Of a stretch of DNA of 64,000 nucleotides, positions 12,901-22,476 are shown one piece after another. How positions within the stretch are numbered: position 1 is the first letter of the stretch; each line of letters begins with the position of its first letter. The notes below the pieces were generated by a model, which did no database searches, was not told the DNA's origin, and saw only the letters and a list, made by a program, of their open reading frames with translations. The DNA comes from Arion vulgaris. Taxonomy: Eukaryota; Mollusca; Gastropoda; Stylommatophora; Arionidae. The DNA is taken from positions 39,430,428-39,494,427 of the forward strand of contig CM036761.1 of NCBI GenBank assembly GCA_020796225.1, in the 5' to 3' direction. Both the position numbers and the translations under genes were made by a program.

Positions 12901-15900
12901 AGATGGACTGATGGGAAGGAGAAGGAAACCATTGACAACAGTGGAATTTGAACCTAGTACATCTGATGTTTGAATCTGCAGCACTAACCACTGTGGCATA
13001 CCAATTCTCAAATTATACACATAAAAATATTTAAAGCACTAACTTTGGATGAAATATCTTACCCTCTCCTTTCATTACAGTACAACCACTTTATAAACAA
13101 CACATTGTAATTATTGTGTTATTTGAGCTAACTAATCACAAGCATGCTATTATGTTTACAGCACAGCTGTGACATCTGCACCATTTGACCTAGCATATCT
13201 GATTACACTATTAGCTTGTTGTTATGTTCATGTTCTCTCTACCAGTTGTATCATGTTAGATTTGATAGTAATTTAGAAATAAACTCTGAAACTTTGGAGC
13301 AGTAAGACACGAGTCTAACTCCAAAACTAGGGTGCCTCCATAAAAAAAAAATGCTATAACATTAAACGACTTCCAGACATGATAAACAATCAAAAGATGG
13401 ATCTGAATTTTGCAAATGATCAATATATTCTATTGCATAGCAGCAAGATGTGTACATAAGAACAGACTAAAAATGGAAGCAACAGAAATAAGATCAGAAA
13501 CCAATGCAAAACACACAATAAAGTAATGGAGAAAAAAATGAATACACACAATTCTACAAAGATTAACAGATAATTGTGACAGCACACTTTCATATTTATT
13601 TCATGGAAATTATAATGAATAAAAGAAATAGAAAACAAAACTAGATTTGATTCAACTGTCACCATTCATTTATCTCACAAATGAAAGTGCTATACATTAA
13701 TTAAAAACTTGTCAGACGCTATAGTTAGAAAAAAAAGATTGAGGAAGCACATTCAAATTATGATACCTTTACTAACACACATCTCCATATCAGATGACTA
13801 GAAGTAATAATAAATAAAAACACCCAGAAACAAAGCATCCATTACATCAAAAAAATTGTTAAGATGTATAATATACATCTTCAAAAAGAAATTCTATAGA
13901 ATGTGATCCATAGGAGAGAAGTGGAGTATGACTAAAGAAAAATAGAGATGAGAAAGCAGGTGACAAATATTTTTGACGAGTAAAACATGCAACCTATATT
14001 CCACTGGAAACCAAACACCCACATGACTACATAAAAAAAACCCCCACAATATATGTTGATATAGGAATATATATGCCTGCTAAGTAAGTCACTGGCAAAG
14101 ACATGTACAATTTTAAATAGTAATAGAAACAATACATTATCTGATAAAGTAAGTTAGCTCAATTGTTTGAAAGATTATGCCATACCCACTGGTAGTCCAA
14201 GAATGTGATCAGGGGTTGGAAGTGCAAACCTGAATTTGCGAGTATCATGGCTGATGACCTAAAATGGTAATGTTAATATGTTAACAAAACTATGGAAAGC
14301 TATTGAATATTTTTTTTTTATACCATGAAATGTATAAATCTAACAACAAAGTGAATGTTTTAATGCAAGTTCAGTAAAATGAAAGTTAAAAAAAAGGGTA
14401 AATATTGACGTTTTGACCAAAAGTAGATGACTTGCTAGCCCAGGAAAACAGCTCGCTCATCTAGGGGAAGGAAAACTTTTAAAACTTTGCTGTCTTATGG
14501 CAATACTCGGGGTCTCTGTGGTAAATGGTCACGCCTTTGCATTGCGAGTCAAAGGTCGTGAGTTTGAATCGGACGCGTCTTTCTGTTCACAAATAAATGC
14601 AGTTTTTCCAAAGACCCTAGGATTGTTGCTGGAGTTACGGAGTTCGTGCAATACTCTCAGTAGGTGGCGTGCGATTTCTGCGAAGAGGGATCGAGTTATA
14701 TGGGGTAAAACCTGGTGCAATGAAGTCAATCCTTCGGCTTTAAGACCCTTTATGGCAATACTCATCCACGGAGAGAAGGCTTTAAGAGCAAACTTCTAGA
14801 CCACTTTACAGGCCTATAAAGCAACCCTGGAGACCATACAGCATCACTTTGCATTATAGTAGAACAGAGCTGAGTATGGATTTCTTAATTTTACAATGAA
14901 TTTGTGGACTATTTAAAAAAAAAAGGATTAAACAGCTTAGATAGAAAATAAAATTGGAAGCTGCTATGGCATTATGAGTCCCTCTTCAGTCCATTAACCT
15001 AATAAGGAAAATATATTAGATGTGATGTAGAAAAATCCATGGAAGATAGCTCACAGAAATATTTCAGATAGAAACTAGGGTGTTGCTGGGATTGTCACCA
15101 TTTCTCTTATAGGCTATCGCCAGTATTATTAAAGCCACAATATTGGACAACTGAAATGAAATTCAGTGGACTATGACTAGCCAACATGATGATTATATTT
15201 TGCAGATAATTTGGCTATCTTTTAACTGTTCAAAGATTCAAGACAAGATTATCATGTTACATGAAAGGTCAAAGCAATTTGAGTAATTGAGTTTGTAAAT
15301 ACTCACAAAAAAAAAGACAAATGATTATGAGAATAAATGCAACAAAGAGTAACCATAATTCACTTGGAGAAACTATGTCTACTAGGCGTGGATTCATATA
15401 TTACAGCATGTTTTCTATCCTTTGACATGCCCCTCATATTTTTATAGAAACATCTCTACAAAAATGGGATGAGTCTTAACAATGAAGGCGCCATAGTTTT
15501 TTTATTCTCAGATTTCCCTCCATGTTTAACACACAGCTCATTTGTACACGAAAATTTATCTACAAGTTTGGCCATTTCAGTTTGGAATATCTTCATTGCA
15601 CTCCGGACATGTCCATAGGCGCTCCGATCTCCTTCGTAATATCTCCAAAAGCGTCCAGCGACTGACCGTACCAGTTCGATTTTGATTGATGAGCCTACTC
15701 ACATACCTGTTATTTTCTTGCTACTCCAATCTTCAAACCCAGTTCCTGCAATCTAGTAGTTGACGTGGATTGCTTTAAATGAAAATCTTCTTTGCGGCCA
15801 CACTCTATGAGGGCGTTCAGAATATCAGCTCTATCCATTGGCTGGCCCTCTGATATGGTGGCAGAGCCAGCCAGCCTGTCTTCTCGCTCATTTCCAACGA

Positions 15901-18606
15901 CACCCATGTGCCCCGAACGAAGATAAGTGTGATTCTGCAAATTGTTGACGCTTGTAGTGATTTATTTAGTCCATTGCCTGCGCACGAACCAGCCTCTACC
16001 TTGCGGATCATACTCAATGAATCAATCAGAATGCATGCATGAGTGCAGCCAACGTAAAGCATTAGTCACCGCCAGTACCTCCATTGTCATGCTGCTTGTT
16101 GTCATACGAAATGCACCACTGGCCTCATGGACCATTCTGCCACATGAGCTTGCAGAGAAGGCCCATGCGGACTACTCATGACGATTATCGAGACGTTTGG
16201 CCATTATCGAACTCTACAATTCTATTGGAGAAAGTGGTGTGGGCGATTTCATATATTTTTACAATGTGATTCAATAATTTCAAAACAAGATGCTGTAGTG
16301 GAGCATCCAAATTGGCAGCATGAGAGTATCAACAGCCAATACCAGAAAGAATAGTGCAGCACTTAAATAAATTTTTTTACACCAACAATGCCCTCAATTG
16401 CTCAGAAGACTAAGTAAATTAGGATATTGATTCAGATATTAACAGCTCACAAGATTGAAAGAAAATGATTGAATAGCAAGGTCTGCACCTTTCCATTATT
16501 TGCAGATGACAGTGTGTATGGAGTGAACTTATTCGCAGCACAAAGCCTAGGCAACAAAATATAAATATTGTGTTGTCCACACAAATCGGTTCCACTCGAC
16601 TTACCTTGTTGCCACAAAGAAATAATAACAATACATTTGAAACTTGACAAACTGCAGAAGCTGCTGAATCAGCAAAGCAATATGATGAATACATCTACTC
16701 TACATACTAATAAAAATGTGTACTGCTGTTGGTAACTTGAAGTCTATTATAACATAAATATTAACATCTTATTTTATTCATTAATTTTTCTTAGAATCAA
16801 AATTATTTCTTCTGTTGTTGTTGAAATTAGGTTGTAAGGTGATGGTGTCCTAGAATCAAAGATAAATATGATACACATCTTAACAGCTACATAAAATTGG
16901 AATCAGTGAACAGATAAGGATATCAAAAGAGGAATACAAAAGGTAAAAGGAGCTTTTAGTGCACTGGGAAATGTTTATGGAAATCAAGTTCAATGCAAAA
17001 CTAAGAATCTTTAGCTTAAATGCCAAGTCAGCTATTTTCCATGGAGAATGACAACGATTACCAACAAAGGATACATGCTTTAATAACAGGGTGCTTGAGC
17101 AGAGTAGAAGGGCTGAAATTGTATGGCAAAGTTAATAATTAGGAGCTCATGGAAAGAGCTTGTGAAACAAGAGCTTAATGAAAGATGCTAGTGTTGAATG
17201 ACACATACAATAAGAAGACCAGCAAAATGTATATCAATGAACTTCTCACTGGTAAACAACTGGATGGAATGCCAGTGGCTTAACATCAGTAAAAGAATTA
17301 TAAAAAATAAAGACATGCCGATGACACAAAGCTGTTAGTTGAAAACAAACAGGAATTGCAAACAATGATTGACTAAGTAAATAACAGAAGAAAATTATAT
17401 GGACTTAACATCAACATCAGAAAAATAAAAACAATAATAACAAAAAAAAGGAAAAGAAATAGTTGAACATAGAAACTGATGGTGAGACACTGGAACAAGT
17501 AACAAGCTTTGTATAACTAGGAAGTATAATAAGAGATGATGGAAGAAGTGAAATCTTATCCTGACCCTGTGAGGCAAAACAGGATTGGAGAAAAAGAAAA
17601 GTGAAATGGAAGTTAAGAAGAAAATAGGAATGATAAAAATATATTTAACATCATAAGAAATATATCAACATCCAAGCAAATAACAGACATGCAGAAACTG
17701 AGAATCTTCAAGTGTTACATGGGGTAATGAACACTGAACAAACACCTAGAAAACCAGAAACAATGGCATACGAAATGTGGATGTATAACATTTATTTGGA
17801 AAATAACGAGGAAAGAAAGAAAAAACTAGTAAAGAAGTAATGCAACAACTAGAAGTGAAAAGTGAATTATTTGAAAAAATAAAAGACAAATACGGTATTT
17901 TGGTCACATTAAATGATACAATACACTGTTGAAGACAATATGAAGGGGACAGTTGAGGCAAGAGAACAAAGGAAAGATAGCAATATAATTGGGAGAGGAA
18001 CATCGAGAGGTGGACAAACAGCAGCCTGTCAGAGTGTACAATAGGGGCAAGAAATATAATTTACAGGAAATCTACAGCCGCCAACCTTCAAACTACCTGA
18101 TGATGATATACTTGTAATACTGGCCAACTATCTAACATCTTTTGTGTGGTGAAGTGAGGTGAGACAAAGCATAAATATGATTAACAGGGTAATCAGAAAA
18201 AAGCAGACAAAATCTTTTTTTGGCCTGTATGAGAAAAGTTGGAGCACAGTGTGACAACAGTTAATATTAACAGAAAGAAACAGAATGACAAAATGAGAAG
18301 AAAGTGTATAATTTAAAATCATGGCACAGAAGAAAATCAACAACGGGGCTGGTTAACAACACTAGGGATAGGAAGTTGTGAAGTTCACAATCACAGACGC
18401 CGGCTGACATGGTACATGTGTGGGAGTGTGTATACTGTTGCAAAACAAACCTCCTTGTCGACAAGCTTTAGAGAGTATTTGAGTGTTGGATCCTTCAGTG
18501 TTATAGGTGGGCCTTTCTTCTTGCCTGCAAACAAGCTTGGCAAAAATATCTTGGCCAAGATGGCTGTTACAGCAACTACACCAACTCCTATCAAAATTGG
18601 GACCAT
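3899..18606 (-). CDS. CYB5R3: NADH-cytochrome b5 reductase, 5' part of gene (5 coding exons)
   Basis: Spliced minus-strand exons (18606-18451, 14258-14186, 11700-11594, 7926-7797, 3982-3899) give a continuous frame of about 183 codons. The family passes electrons from NADH through FAD to cytochrome b5, for fatty-acid desaturation and elongation and sterol synthesis, usually on the ER or outer mitochondrial membrane. Visible parts are an N-terminal hydrophobic anchor, the segment [18 protein letters not shown], the FAD motif [10 protein letters not shown], the FAD/AMP motif GGKMSQYL and the start of the NADH site, MIAGGTG. All introns are GT..AG and phases match across each junction. Family members are about 300 residues, so roughly 115 C-terminal residues are encoded to the left of this window. 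The symbol is by similarity; CYB5R1/CYB5R2 orthology is not excluded. Confidence 0.93.
4235..4536 (+). mobile_element. SINE-2 copy with GGA microsatellite in its head
   Basis: From about 4310 the copy runs through gcgacctacaagacat, ctaccctagtaaat and gtggttaacaagtgg to a gaagaagaa tail, matching the copies at 3462 and 48062. Where those have a short G-rich stretch after the first head box, this copy has an expanded (GGA)n/(GA)n tract at 4257-4296. Confidence 0.75.
4843..5726 (+). mobile_element. LINE-D, 5'-truncated RNase H-bearing non-LTR element
   Basis: The 884-bp insertion lies in intron 4, between perfect 16-bp target duplications gtacacttaagattaa at 4827-4842 and 5727-5742. It encodes an RNase H domain: [32 protein letters not shown], then [21 protein letters not shown] Cys/His tail follows (LCQCQQ...PEHILQDCP). 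A frameshift near 5110 splits the domain. It ends in (GAA)n. RNase H after RT is a mark of the I group, and Nimb-like is likely. RT is missing through 5' truncation. Confidence 0.92.
5840..6680 (+). mobile_element. LINE-C fragment (RNase H), interrupted by LINE-D
   Basis: Around 5980 the plus strand reads [20 protein letters not shown], the C-terminal RNase H motif. [20 protein letters not shown] and SRVKEMG follow. The frame is interrupted at 6169-6516 and resumes as [13 protein letters not shown] with STYGPA at the end. The same order is in the copy at 57912-59160. The left edge is uncertain because the N-terminal part is degenerate. Confidence 0.75.
6169..6516 (-). mobile_element. LINE-D 3' fragment inserted in LINE-C
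   Basis: This is a minus-oriented copy of the last 350 bp of LINE-D: (TTC)n tail, then the complement of the post-RNase H and Cys/His region. The flanking duplication gagatggggac occurs at 6158-6168 and 6517-6527. Removing the insert and one repeat restores the LINE-C reading frame. Identity to 5380-5726 looks very high by eye. Confidence 0.92.
6681..7139. other. Intron 4 sequence without recognised feature
   Basis: AT-rich sequence with only short chance frames on both strands. I see no exon, repeat family or tRNA-like box. Confidence 0.5.
7140..7400 (-). mobile_element. LINE 3'-end fragment (weak)
   Basis: The minus strand reads [20 protein letters not shown] followed by [20 protein letters not shown] and DRLRRQAWH. 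This basic layout resembles the extreme C-termini of RTE-like polyproteins, which have a GRP..RW core followed by a basic region. No RT block is present, so the family is not assigned. Confidence 0.45.
7401..7796. other. Intron 4 sequence next to exon 4
   Basis: AT-rich sequence with a poly-T stretch at 7738-7746. I see nothing beyond chance frames. Confidence 0.5.
7797..7926 (-). CDS. CYB5R3: CYB5R coding exon 4: FAD/AMP-binding GGKMSQYL motif
   Basis: The exon is 130 bp and encodes [20 protein letters not shown] followed by [20 protein letters not shown] and VGP plus one base. GGKMSQYL contacts the FAD adenosine side, and the GPNGLL.Y.G segment closes the FAD barrel. The acceptor is TTGACAG and the donor GTATTT. 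Confidence 0.96.
7927..8249. other. Intron 3 sequence between exon 4 and LINE-B
   Basis: AT-rich sequence with no recognised motif. Confidence 0.45.
8250..10430 (-). mobile_element. LINE-B copy, RT plus RNase H, decayed
   Basis: Minus-strand order is an RT start ([44 protein letters not shown]), an RT core ([31 protein letters not shown]), a post-RT linker ([18 protein letters not shown]) and an RNase H C-terminus ([19 protein letters not shown]). The end is a Cys/His segment ([16 protein letters not shown]) near 8440. Stops and frameshifts break all modules. It is the same family as 40545-45750. At its 5' edge (10376-10430) the minus strand reads [13 protein letters not shown], a post-RNase H motif placed before RT, so this edge is chimeric. 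Confidence 0.88.
10490..10716 (-). mobile_element. SINE-5 copy, diverged
   Basis: It is a degenerate counterpart of the element at 50022-50265. Shared landmarks are gatgtggtcaacatc, gcctttactttc and gaccaatgg, and the tRNA-like head read on the minus strand (gattggttagtgcac, then a weakened B box). It lies in intron 3. Confidence 0.6.
10717..11593. other. Intron 3 sequence near exon 3
   Basis: At 10731-10770 a short phrase (aatcatattctatg) is repeated three times. The rest is AT-rich without recognisable genes. Minus-strand frames at 11070-11321 show no family resemblance. Confidence 0.5.
11594..11700 (-). CDS. CYB5R3: CYB5R coding exon 3: FAD-binding RPYTPVSS motif
   Basis: The exon is 107 bp and encodes [20 protein letters not shown] followed by [16 protein letters not shown]. 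The RPYTP(V/I)SSDD stretch binds the FAD pyrophosphate in this family. The acceptor is TTTTAG and the donor GTAAAC. Confidence 0.96.
11701..12219. other. Intron 2 sequence next to exon 3
   Basis: No repeat family or coding segment recognised. The small plus-strand frames at 11632-12047 look like chance and partly overlap exon 3 antisense. Confidence 0.45.
12220..12345 (-). mobile_element. SINE-3 body fragment
   Basis: The plus strand shows aaaggattgatttcattgca, gcacaaagcacaaactc and caacaatcctaggg in the order found in the minus-oriented SINE-3 copies at 36757 and 54279. The tRNA-like head is missing or eroded, and LINE-D sequence follows immediately. Confidence 0.65.
12358..12620 (+). mobile_element. 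LINE-D RNase H fragment
   Basis: It starts tctagtgaagaaagaaatca, as LINE-D does at 4862. It encodes the RNase H N-terminus: [20 protein letters not shown] and [20 protein letters not shown]. It stops at the point where LINE-D has gctgcaagcaagatgg. This is a short, 5'- and 3'-truncated relic in intron 2. Confidence 0.8.
12628..12905. repeat. Direct duplication of about 140 bp (two copies)
   Basis: Copies at 12628-12770 and 12771-12905 share gagcacttctataaatatgc at their start, then cagttacatacttt and gccaagtactttctttta. They differ at many positions, so the duplication is old. The second copy runs into a tRNA-like SINE head on the minus strand, so these may be two bodies of one SINE. Confidence 0.75.
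12906..13005 (-). mobile_element. SINE-7: tRNA-like head
   Basis: On the minus strand from 13005 the sequence reads tggtatgccacagtggttag, with an A-box-like tggttagtgctg, then ggttcaaattcc as a B box. The duplicated bodies at 12628-12905 follow. This is a tRNA-derived SINE head and not a functional tRNA: the acceptor arm is not closed and no CCA-side pairing is evident. Confidence 0.65.
13006..14185. other. Intron 2 sequence next to exon 2
   Basis: Strongly A+T-rich with many A runs. No SINE boxes, LINE motifs or conserved frames. The minus-strand frames at 13420 and 13932 are low-complexity, F/L/I-rich chance translations. Confidence 0.5.
14186..14258 (-). CDS. CYB5R3: CYB5R coding exon 2
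   Basis: The exon is 73 bp and encodes [20 protein letters not shown] followed by GLPV plus one base. This matches the conserved reductase segment SHDTRRFRF..LP..H.LGLPVG. The acceptor is TTTTAG and the donor GTATGG. The split glycine codon is completed by the next exon. Confidence 0.95.
14509..14749 (+). mobile_element. SINE-3, complete copy with 14-bp target duplication
   Basis: The tRNA-like head starts ggggtctctgtggtaaatgg. Its A-box region is weakened, and gtgagtttgaatcggacg stands at the B-box position. The body runs through cctaggattgttgctggag and ggtgcaatgaagtcaatcc to ccttcggctttaagaccc. The target duplication ttatggcaatactc is perfect (14495-14508 and 14750-14763). It is in intron 1. 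Confidence 0.93.
14764..15589. other. Intron 1 sequence without recognised feature
   Basis: AT-rich, with A runs at 14914 and 15306. The plus strand at about 15080-15320 has weak RTE-like echoes (caagacaagattatcatgtt) that I could not firm up. Confidence 0.45.
15590..16210 (-). mobile_element. LINE-C RNase H and 3' region fragment
   Basis: From 16200 down the minus strand gives [64 protein letters not shown] and [14 protein letters not shown]. These are in the same order as LINE-C at 57912-59160. A frameshift near 15910 splits the domain. The downstream C-terminal end includes the plus-strand landmark ctccggacatgtccatagg, also present at 56910. Confidence 0.85.
16211..16889. other. Intron 1 sequence without recognised feature
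   Basis: AT-rich, with short overlapping minus-strand frames at 16419-16694 and no family resemblance. Confidence 0.45.
16890..17210 (+). mobile_element. RTE-like 3' coding relic
   Basis: The plus strand reads [12 protein letters not shown] near 16945 and [11 protein letters not shown] near 17140. The first parallels KARGAFIALGNIWKS in the RTE copies here, at the region after the RT fingers and palm. Stops are frequent. It may be a separate, older RTE family. Confidence 0.6.
17330..18110 (+). mobile_element. Decayed endonuclease-type LINE, RT to C-terminus
   Basis: With frameshifts ignored, ordered pieces appear: [31 protein letters not shown], then a YLGS-like region near 17510. Further on are [18 protein letters not shown] near 17895 and a GRP-like basic end. 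This is the usual order of RTE/CR1-like C-terminal halves. The pieces are too eroded for clade assignment. Confidence 0.65.
18111..18450. other. Intron 1 sequence next to exon 1
   Basis: No feature beyond the splice donor at 18449-18450. The minus-strand frames at 18128-18464 are chance extensions of exon 1 read-through. Confidence 0.5.
18451..18606 (-). CDS. CYB5R3: CYB5R coding exon 1: membrane anchor and start of FAD domain
   Basis: The exon gives 52 codons beginning [11 protein letters not shown] and ending KLVDKE. Residues 2-26 form one hydrophobic segment followed by the basic run GKKK, typical of the reductase anchor. A splice acceptor (TTCTCAG) immediately precedes the ATG. The ATG may therefore be internal, with a short upstream exon supplying more N-terminus, or the 5' UTR may be spliced here. 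The donor is GTTTGT. Confidence 0.9.
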
Positions 18607-19435
18607 CTGAGAACAAAAACAGTAAAATGAATAAGCACATATTAAACTACATGAAAATCTTGTAAAGCTTTCCAAAAAGCACTATTGCTATAAAAACTAA
18701 AAAACACAAAGATAATTAACAGTTTTAAATGAAACAAAGACAGCCCCATAATATACCCCATAGTATCAATTATAGCTGAGCCAGGTTGGCAAATGCACTG
18801 TCATGTCAACCACGCCTACATGTAGTGATCCCTGTTTTAGAGGCTCATCTCTGGCAAATAACTGATCCTTTGGGTCTAAATGATAAAACTATAGTTCATG
18901 GTTAGGCCCCATGCAGAAATTATCAAGGGGACCATGTCTTGCGGTTAAGTGCAGAAATGTTTAACCAAACTTTATGTAAATATGCAAAAACTACCACCAA
19001 TAACATGCTCAGGAAATTTTGGCAAACTATAAAGTCAGAGAGAAACCATGTCTATATCAGTGCAGGAGGAGTGCAACAGTCATGACTGACACATTAAAGT
19101 CTAAAAAATTCATACATACACAAACAGGAAAGATTTGTTAGCCTAGAAAGACAACTTTCCCAGTAGAGATCATTTAATTACAAACAACTGAAATAAAACT
19201 GAAGAGGACAAAACAGTGGAAACAAACCTACAAAATCATCTCAGTAAAATATAGAAAGGCAATGAACCTTTCGGTAAAATAAAGATGGACTAATACAACA
19301 GAATCCATCAACTAGGATAATGACGGCAAAAAAATATTGAGCTAATCAATGAAAGACATAGAAACAATGCATTTGCTATACAACTGGGTGAGAAAATAAT
19401 GACAGGAAAAAATGCAACAAATACTGTTGCCCGAA
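18607..19435. other. Sequence upstream of CYB5R exon 1, no promoter identified
   Basis: A pyrimidine-rich acceptor (tttttgttctcag on the minus strand) adjoins exon 1, so transcription should begin further to the right. I see no second exon, CpG-rich stretch or repeat family in this interval. Confidence 0.45.
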
Positions 19436-20710
19436 AACCTCGTAGGTCAGGCCTGTATAGCACTTTACTTACTTTTTCAATTCAGCAGTCATCTGAGCAT
19501 TTGCCCTTCGACTTGAGGACATGGCAGTGAATTTACAGTTCTTTCTGAGTTGTGGTGTGTTAGCATAGAGAGTGTTTTCAACATCTGGATATGGGGGTAG
19601 GTACTTGTGGCGTAGGTCACTGAGTGCATGGCACTGGAAGAGATGGTGTGCGCATTTCTTCTGAATAGTCACACAGTTGACATTGTGGGGCAATCTTTGG
19701 TTGGATGCGAGGTAGGTGAGCATTCAGGGGCACATGTGTCCTAAGGTGGAAAATAATGACTTGTTCTTGTCATGTGAGGTGATTTATGGCATCTTTTGGA
19801 TTTGGAGCAATCATGTGTTTAAAGAGGGCTCTGCCTGTTTTGCCCATTCATTCAGCCACTCCTCCTTTTTGTTACTTTTTATTATTTGTTTAGCAGTCTA
19901 TAGTGTTATTGGTCTGTCATGTTGTTTATTTGCTCCTGTCTTTGCAAGGATGTCTGCTCTTTCATTTTCATTTATGTCGCTGTGTCCAGGTATCCCATGT
20001 GAGGTAAGCTTGACGGCAAAGGTGTTGATGAATGAACTGATGGATAGTGCCAGGGACTGGCATGCAGAGCTCTCAGGGTTTGCATTTGCTAATGCCTGTA
20101 GCAGCGACTTGCCATCAGTAAAGACAACTGTGTGCTGGGTTTTTTCAGGATGGAGCTGGAATATGTCTGTAAAGTGGTGCACTGAGGCTACAATGGCAAT
20201 GGTCTTGAAATTAGAACAGTACTTGCCATATGCATTTTGCAAATCCTAGCATGTTTTGTCTGGGTATTCTATTCATGCACAGTATCCAGCATTCATAGTC
20301 CACTTGAAGGCTGAGCCATCTGTATATACATGTATCCATTCACCTGGGAAAGATAGGATGTATCTTGGCACCAGCAGAGATCTACAGATCTGATCTCTTC
20401 TTGATGATGTCTTTGGTAAATGTGGTGTTTATTTTAGGACAGGCGAGACTACAATTGTGTGACTTCTGTGATAGTTGTATCTTTCTCTGTTCTCCAGCAT
20501 GTGATATTTTGCTTGCAGGCCTAATCCTGTGTCCAGAATTGTTTTTTTGCTTCAGTCTGTGCTGTGATCGCCAGTTGTCTACTATTTGTCTGTTATGGTG
20601 GTTTCTACTAAGTCTTTTATATCTTTCCACTGTCTCTACTACTGCTGCCTCCCTCCGCATTCGCAAGGGCTCGATGTTTGTATGAATTTCAGATCATACC
20701 TCCAGAGCCT
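19436..20710 (-). mobile_element. LINE-A copy, post-RT and RNase H region, decayed
   Basis: The minus strand reads MRMRREAAVVETVERYKRLS near 20660, then the RNase H pieces SNFKTIAIVASVHHF, HTVVFTDGKSLLQALANANP and NENERADILAKTGANKQ. The end is a Cys/His part, [20 protein letters not shown], with [20 protein letters not shown]. These match the intact LINE-A C-terminal frame at 42314-43384 in order. The copy has frameshifts and an internal gap. Confidence 0.87.
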
Positions 20711-21264
20711 GTATAGCAAAGGACATTGATAGAAAGAAAAGTGGGCCTTCACGCAAAAATCAGTCAGAAACACCATACAGGTGCCCTGAATTCATAGCGC
20801 ATTAACTAAGAAGAGGAAGAACCCAAACTATGGAATTTTCACGGCATGTGGTCACTACTGCGGCTTGTTGTCAACTTCGATATCTGTGACCCCATTTATC
20901 ATTCATAATTGTGACATATTACTTAGTTAATACATTATATGATATACTTATACTACTCATCATCTAGTGCCATCTTCCCATCAAAGGTTGGCTGCATTGG
21001 ACCTCCAACATTCACTGTCTGTTGCCTTCTCTCTCTGCACTATTCCAGGCTGTTTGTCCACCTCTCGATGTTTCCTCCCACTTGTGTCTGGGTATTAATC
21101 TTGTTAGACGTTTTTAACTTTCCCTCTAATATAAAGTTTAGAAATGCTGTGATTCTGTGTGACTACGCAATATTTTATGTTTGATTTTTATTTCCTGTAG
21201 TAATTCTTTTAATTTATTACTAGTCTTTCTCGAACATTACTATCGGTTTTTCTTTCAATGAAAT
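20711..21264. other. Intergenic interval with possible LINE trace
   Basis: At 20960-21130 the minus strand reads a basic segment near [17 protein letters not shown] that could be a LINE C-terminus. Otherwise AT-rich and featureless. Confidence 0.4.
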
Positions 21265-22150
21265 ACGACCAAGTCTTCTGTATATCAACATCTCAATGGC
21301 ATCAATTAGTATTATGTTTCAAAATACTTGTAATAACAGCTTAAAGGCTTTTAACAATAAAAAGAATAATTGAACACCAATACGATTACATAACTACTAT
21401 CTATGAAAATCTGGGAAAAAGAAATGAAATGAGTAGACTACAGAACCGAAGTGGAAAAAGAGAGAACTAAACAATTAGTGGAAAATGACACATTATGGAG
21501 CAAACATCCATATAGATAAAAGGACGAGAAAGACAGTACTAGAGCATAGGAATGTATGCGTTGAGTCCAGAGGTCGCAAGTTGCTCATGGCAAGAATTTG
21601 AAATAAAACGGAGTTACAAAGAATTAGAATGATGAATCATTGAAACGATCGGATGGCTTACCTGGACATGGTAAACTCCTGAATGGCCAGTATCGTTGAA
21701 ATGGGTACACAGGAGTCGCAGAGGTTGGCTAATATCGCAGAAGTGTTGGCGAAGTCTGAGTTTACGGTCCCAATATAGGACTTGTTGCATCGTTTAGGTG
21801 ATGCATAGATGATATTACTGGACTCACACGTGAAACTGTCTTGAATGGCATACGTAGCTTTTGGAAAAGAGACTATATTGTTTATTGTTTCTCTTCTTTT
21901 CCACTTTCGGTTTTTGTGTCTACTCATTTCGTTGTTCGTTTTATTCCCAGATTTTCATTAGATAGGTTTATGTTTCCACATGTAATCGTCCATTTGTAGT
22001 GTTCCTCGAAATCGTCATTCTTGTTGTATTATTTGCTTGATAAAGCCCTTTTTGGTCGAAACGTTGCTGTATATCAACATCTCAATGGCATCAATTATAT
22101 TATGTCTTCTAAAATGCTTGTCATGATTACTAGCTCTTCAGACTTTTAAA
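21265..22150 (-). mobile_element. Penelope-like element remnant with flanking terminal-repeat pieces
   Basis: A GIY-YIG fragment (21658-21927, minus) is flanked by two pieces with the phrase atatcaacatctcaatggca, at 21280 and 22070. On the plus strand at 22030-22070 the PLE-type tail reads cttgataaagccc and ggtcgaaacgttgctg. The same tail is at 49380 and 50540. In Penelope elements, terminal repeats (pLTRs) can surround the ORF in direct or inverted arrangement. The RT domain is not seen. Confidence 0.75.
21658..21927 (-). pseudogene. GIY-YIG endonuclease remnant of a Penelope-like element
   Basis: The 89-codon open frame includes FTCESSNIIYASPKRCNKSY followed by IGTVNSDFANT and AIQEFTMSR. 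The F.C.S.N.IY.....C...YIG layout is the Penelope GIY-YIG core: a Cys pair, IY for GIY and YIG. The expected Arg-containing helix after YIG is replaced by unrelated residues, so the enzyme is probably inactive. A basic N-terminal stretch, MSRHKNRKWKRRE, precedes it. Confidence 0.7.
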
Positions 22151-22189
22151 ATGAAAGGCAGTTTATTTTGAACATATAAAAAAGATATG

Positions 22190-22430
22190 AAGGGCTGGAG
22201 ATGACCATTATCAGATTATCATTCATTAATGATTATGGAAGGAGGCATACCGGCAAAGAGAAGATGAAGACTACAGAGAAGATGGATTCAGGATGTAACT
22301 GATGGTATGAACATTATGGCTGCTGAGGCAGGACATCTGGCCTATGAGAGAGAGAAATTCCGGAGGGCTGTTAGTGTTGTCGTTGGGGTGGCAAAGTTCT
22401 GCTCAGGGCAAGCTATTTGATGATGTATAA
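22190..22430 (+). mobile_element. RTE-like LINE 3' end
   Basis: The plus strand encodes RRWIQDVTDGMNIMAAEAGH followed by LAYEREKFRRAV. It ends with FCSGQAI and stops, then a gatgatgta tail. This RW.QDV...A..R..FRRAV.GATFC-like ending is a common RTE-family C-terminus. Only the last 80 codons remain. Confidence 0.7.
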
Positions 22431-22476
22431 TTAATCGGGGAGTTACAAATGAATTATTGAATATGAATCATTAAAA

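Noticed and set aside
18391..18464. Extension of CYB5R exon 1 beyond VDKE (VCFATVYTL...)
   Set aside because: GTTTGT after GAG is a good donor and the next exon continues the conserved VISHDTR in frame, so the extension is intron.
19716..20249. 177-codon plus frame, hydrophobic, resembling a membrane protein
   Set aside because: Antisense to the decayed LINE-A RNase H on the minus strand, whose ordered motifs explain the sequence better.
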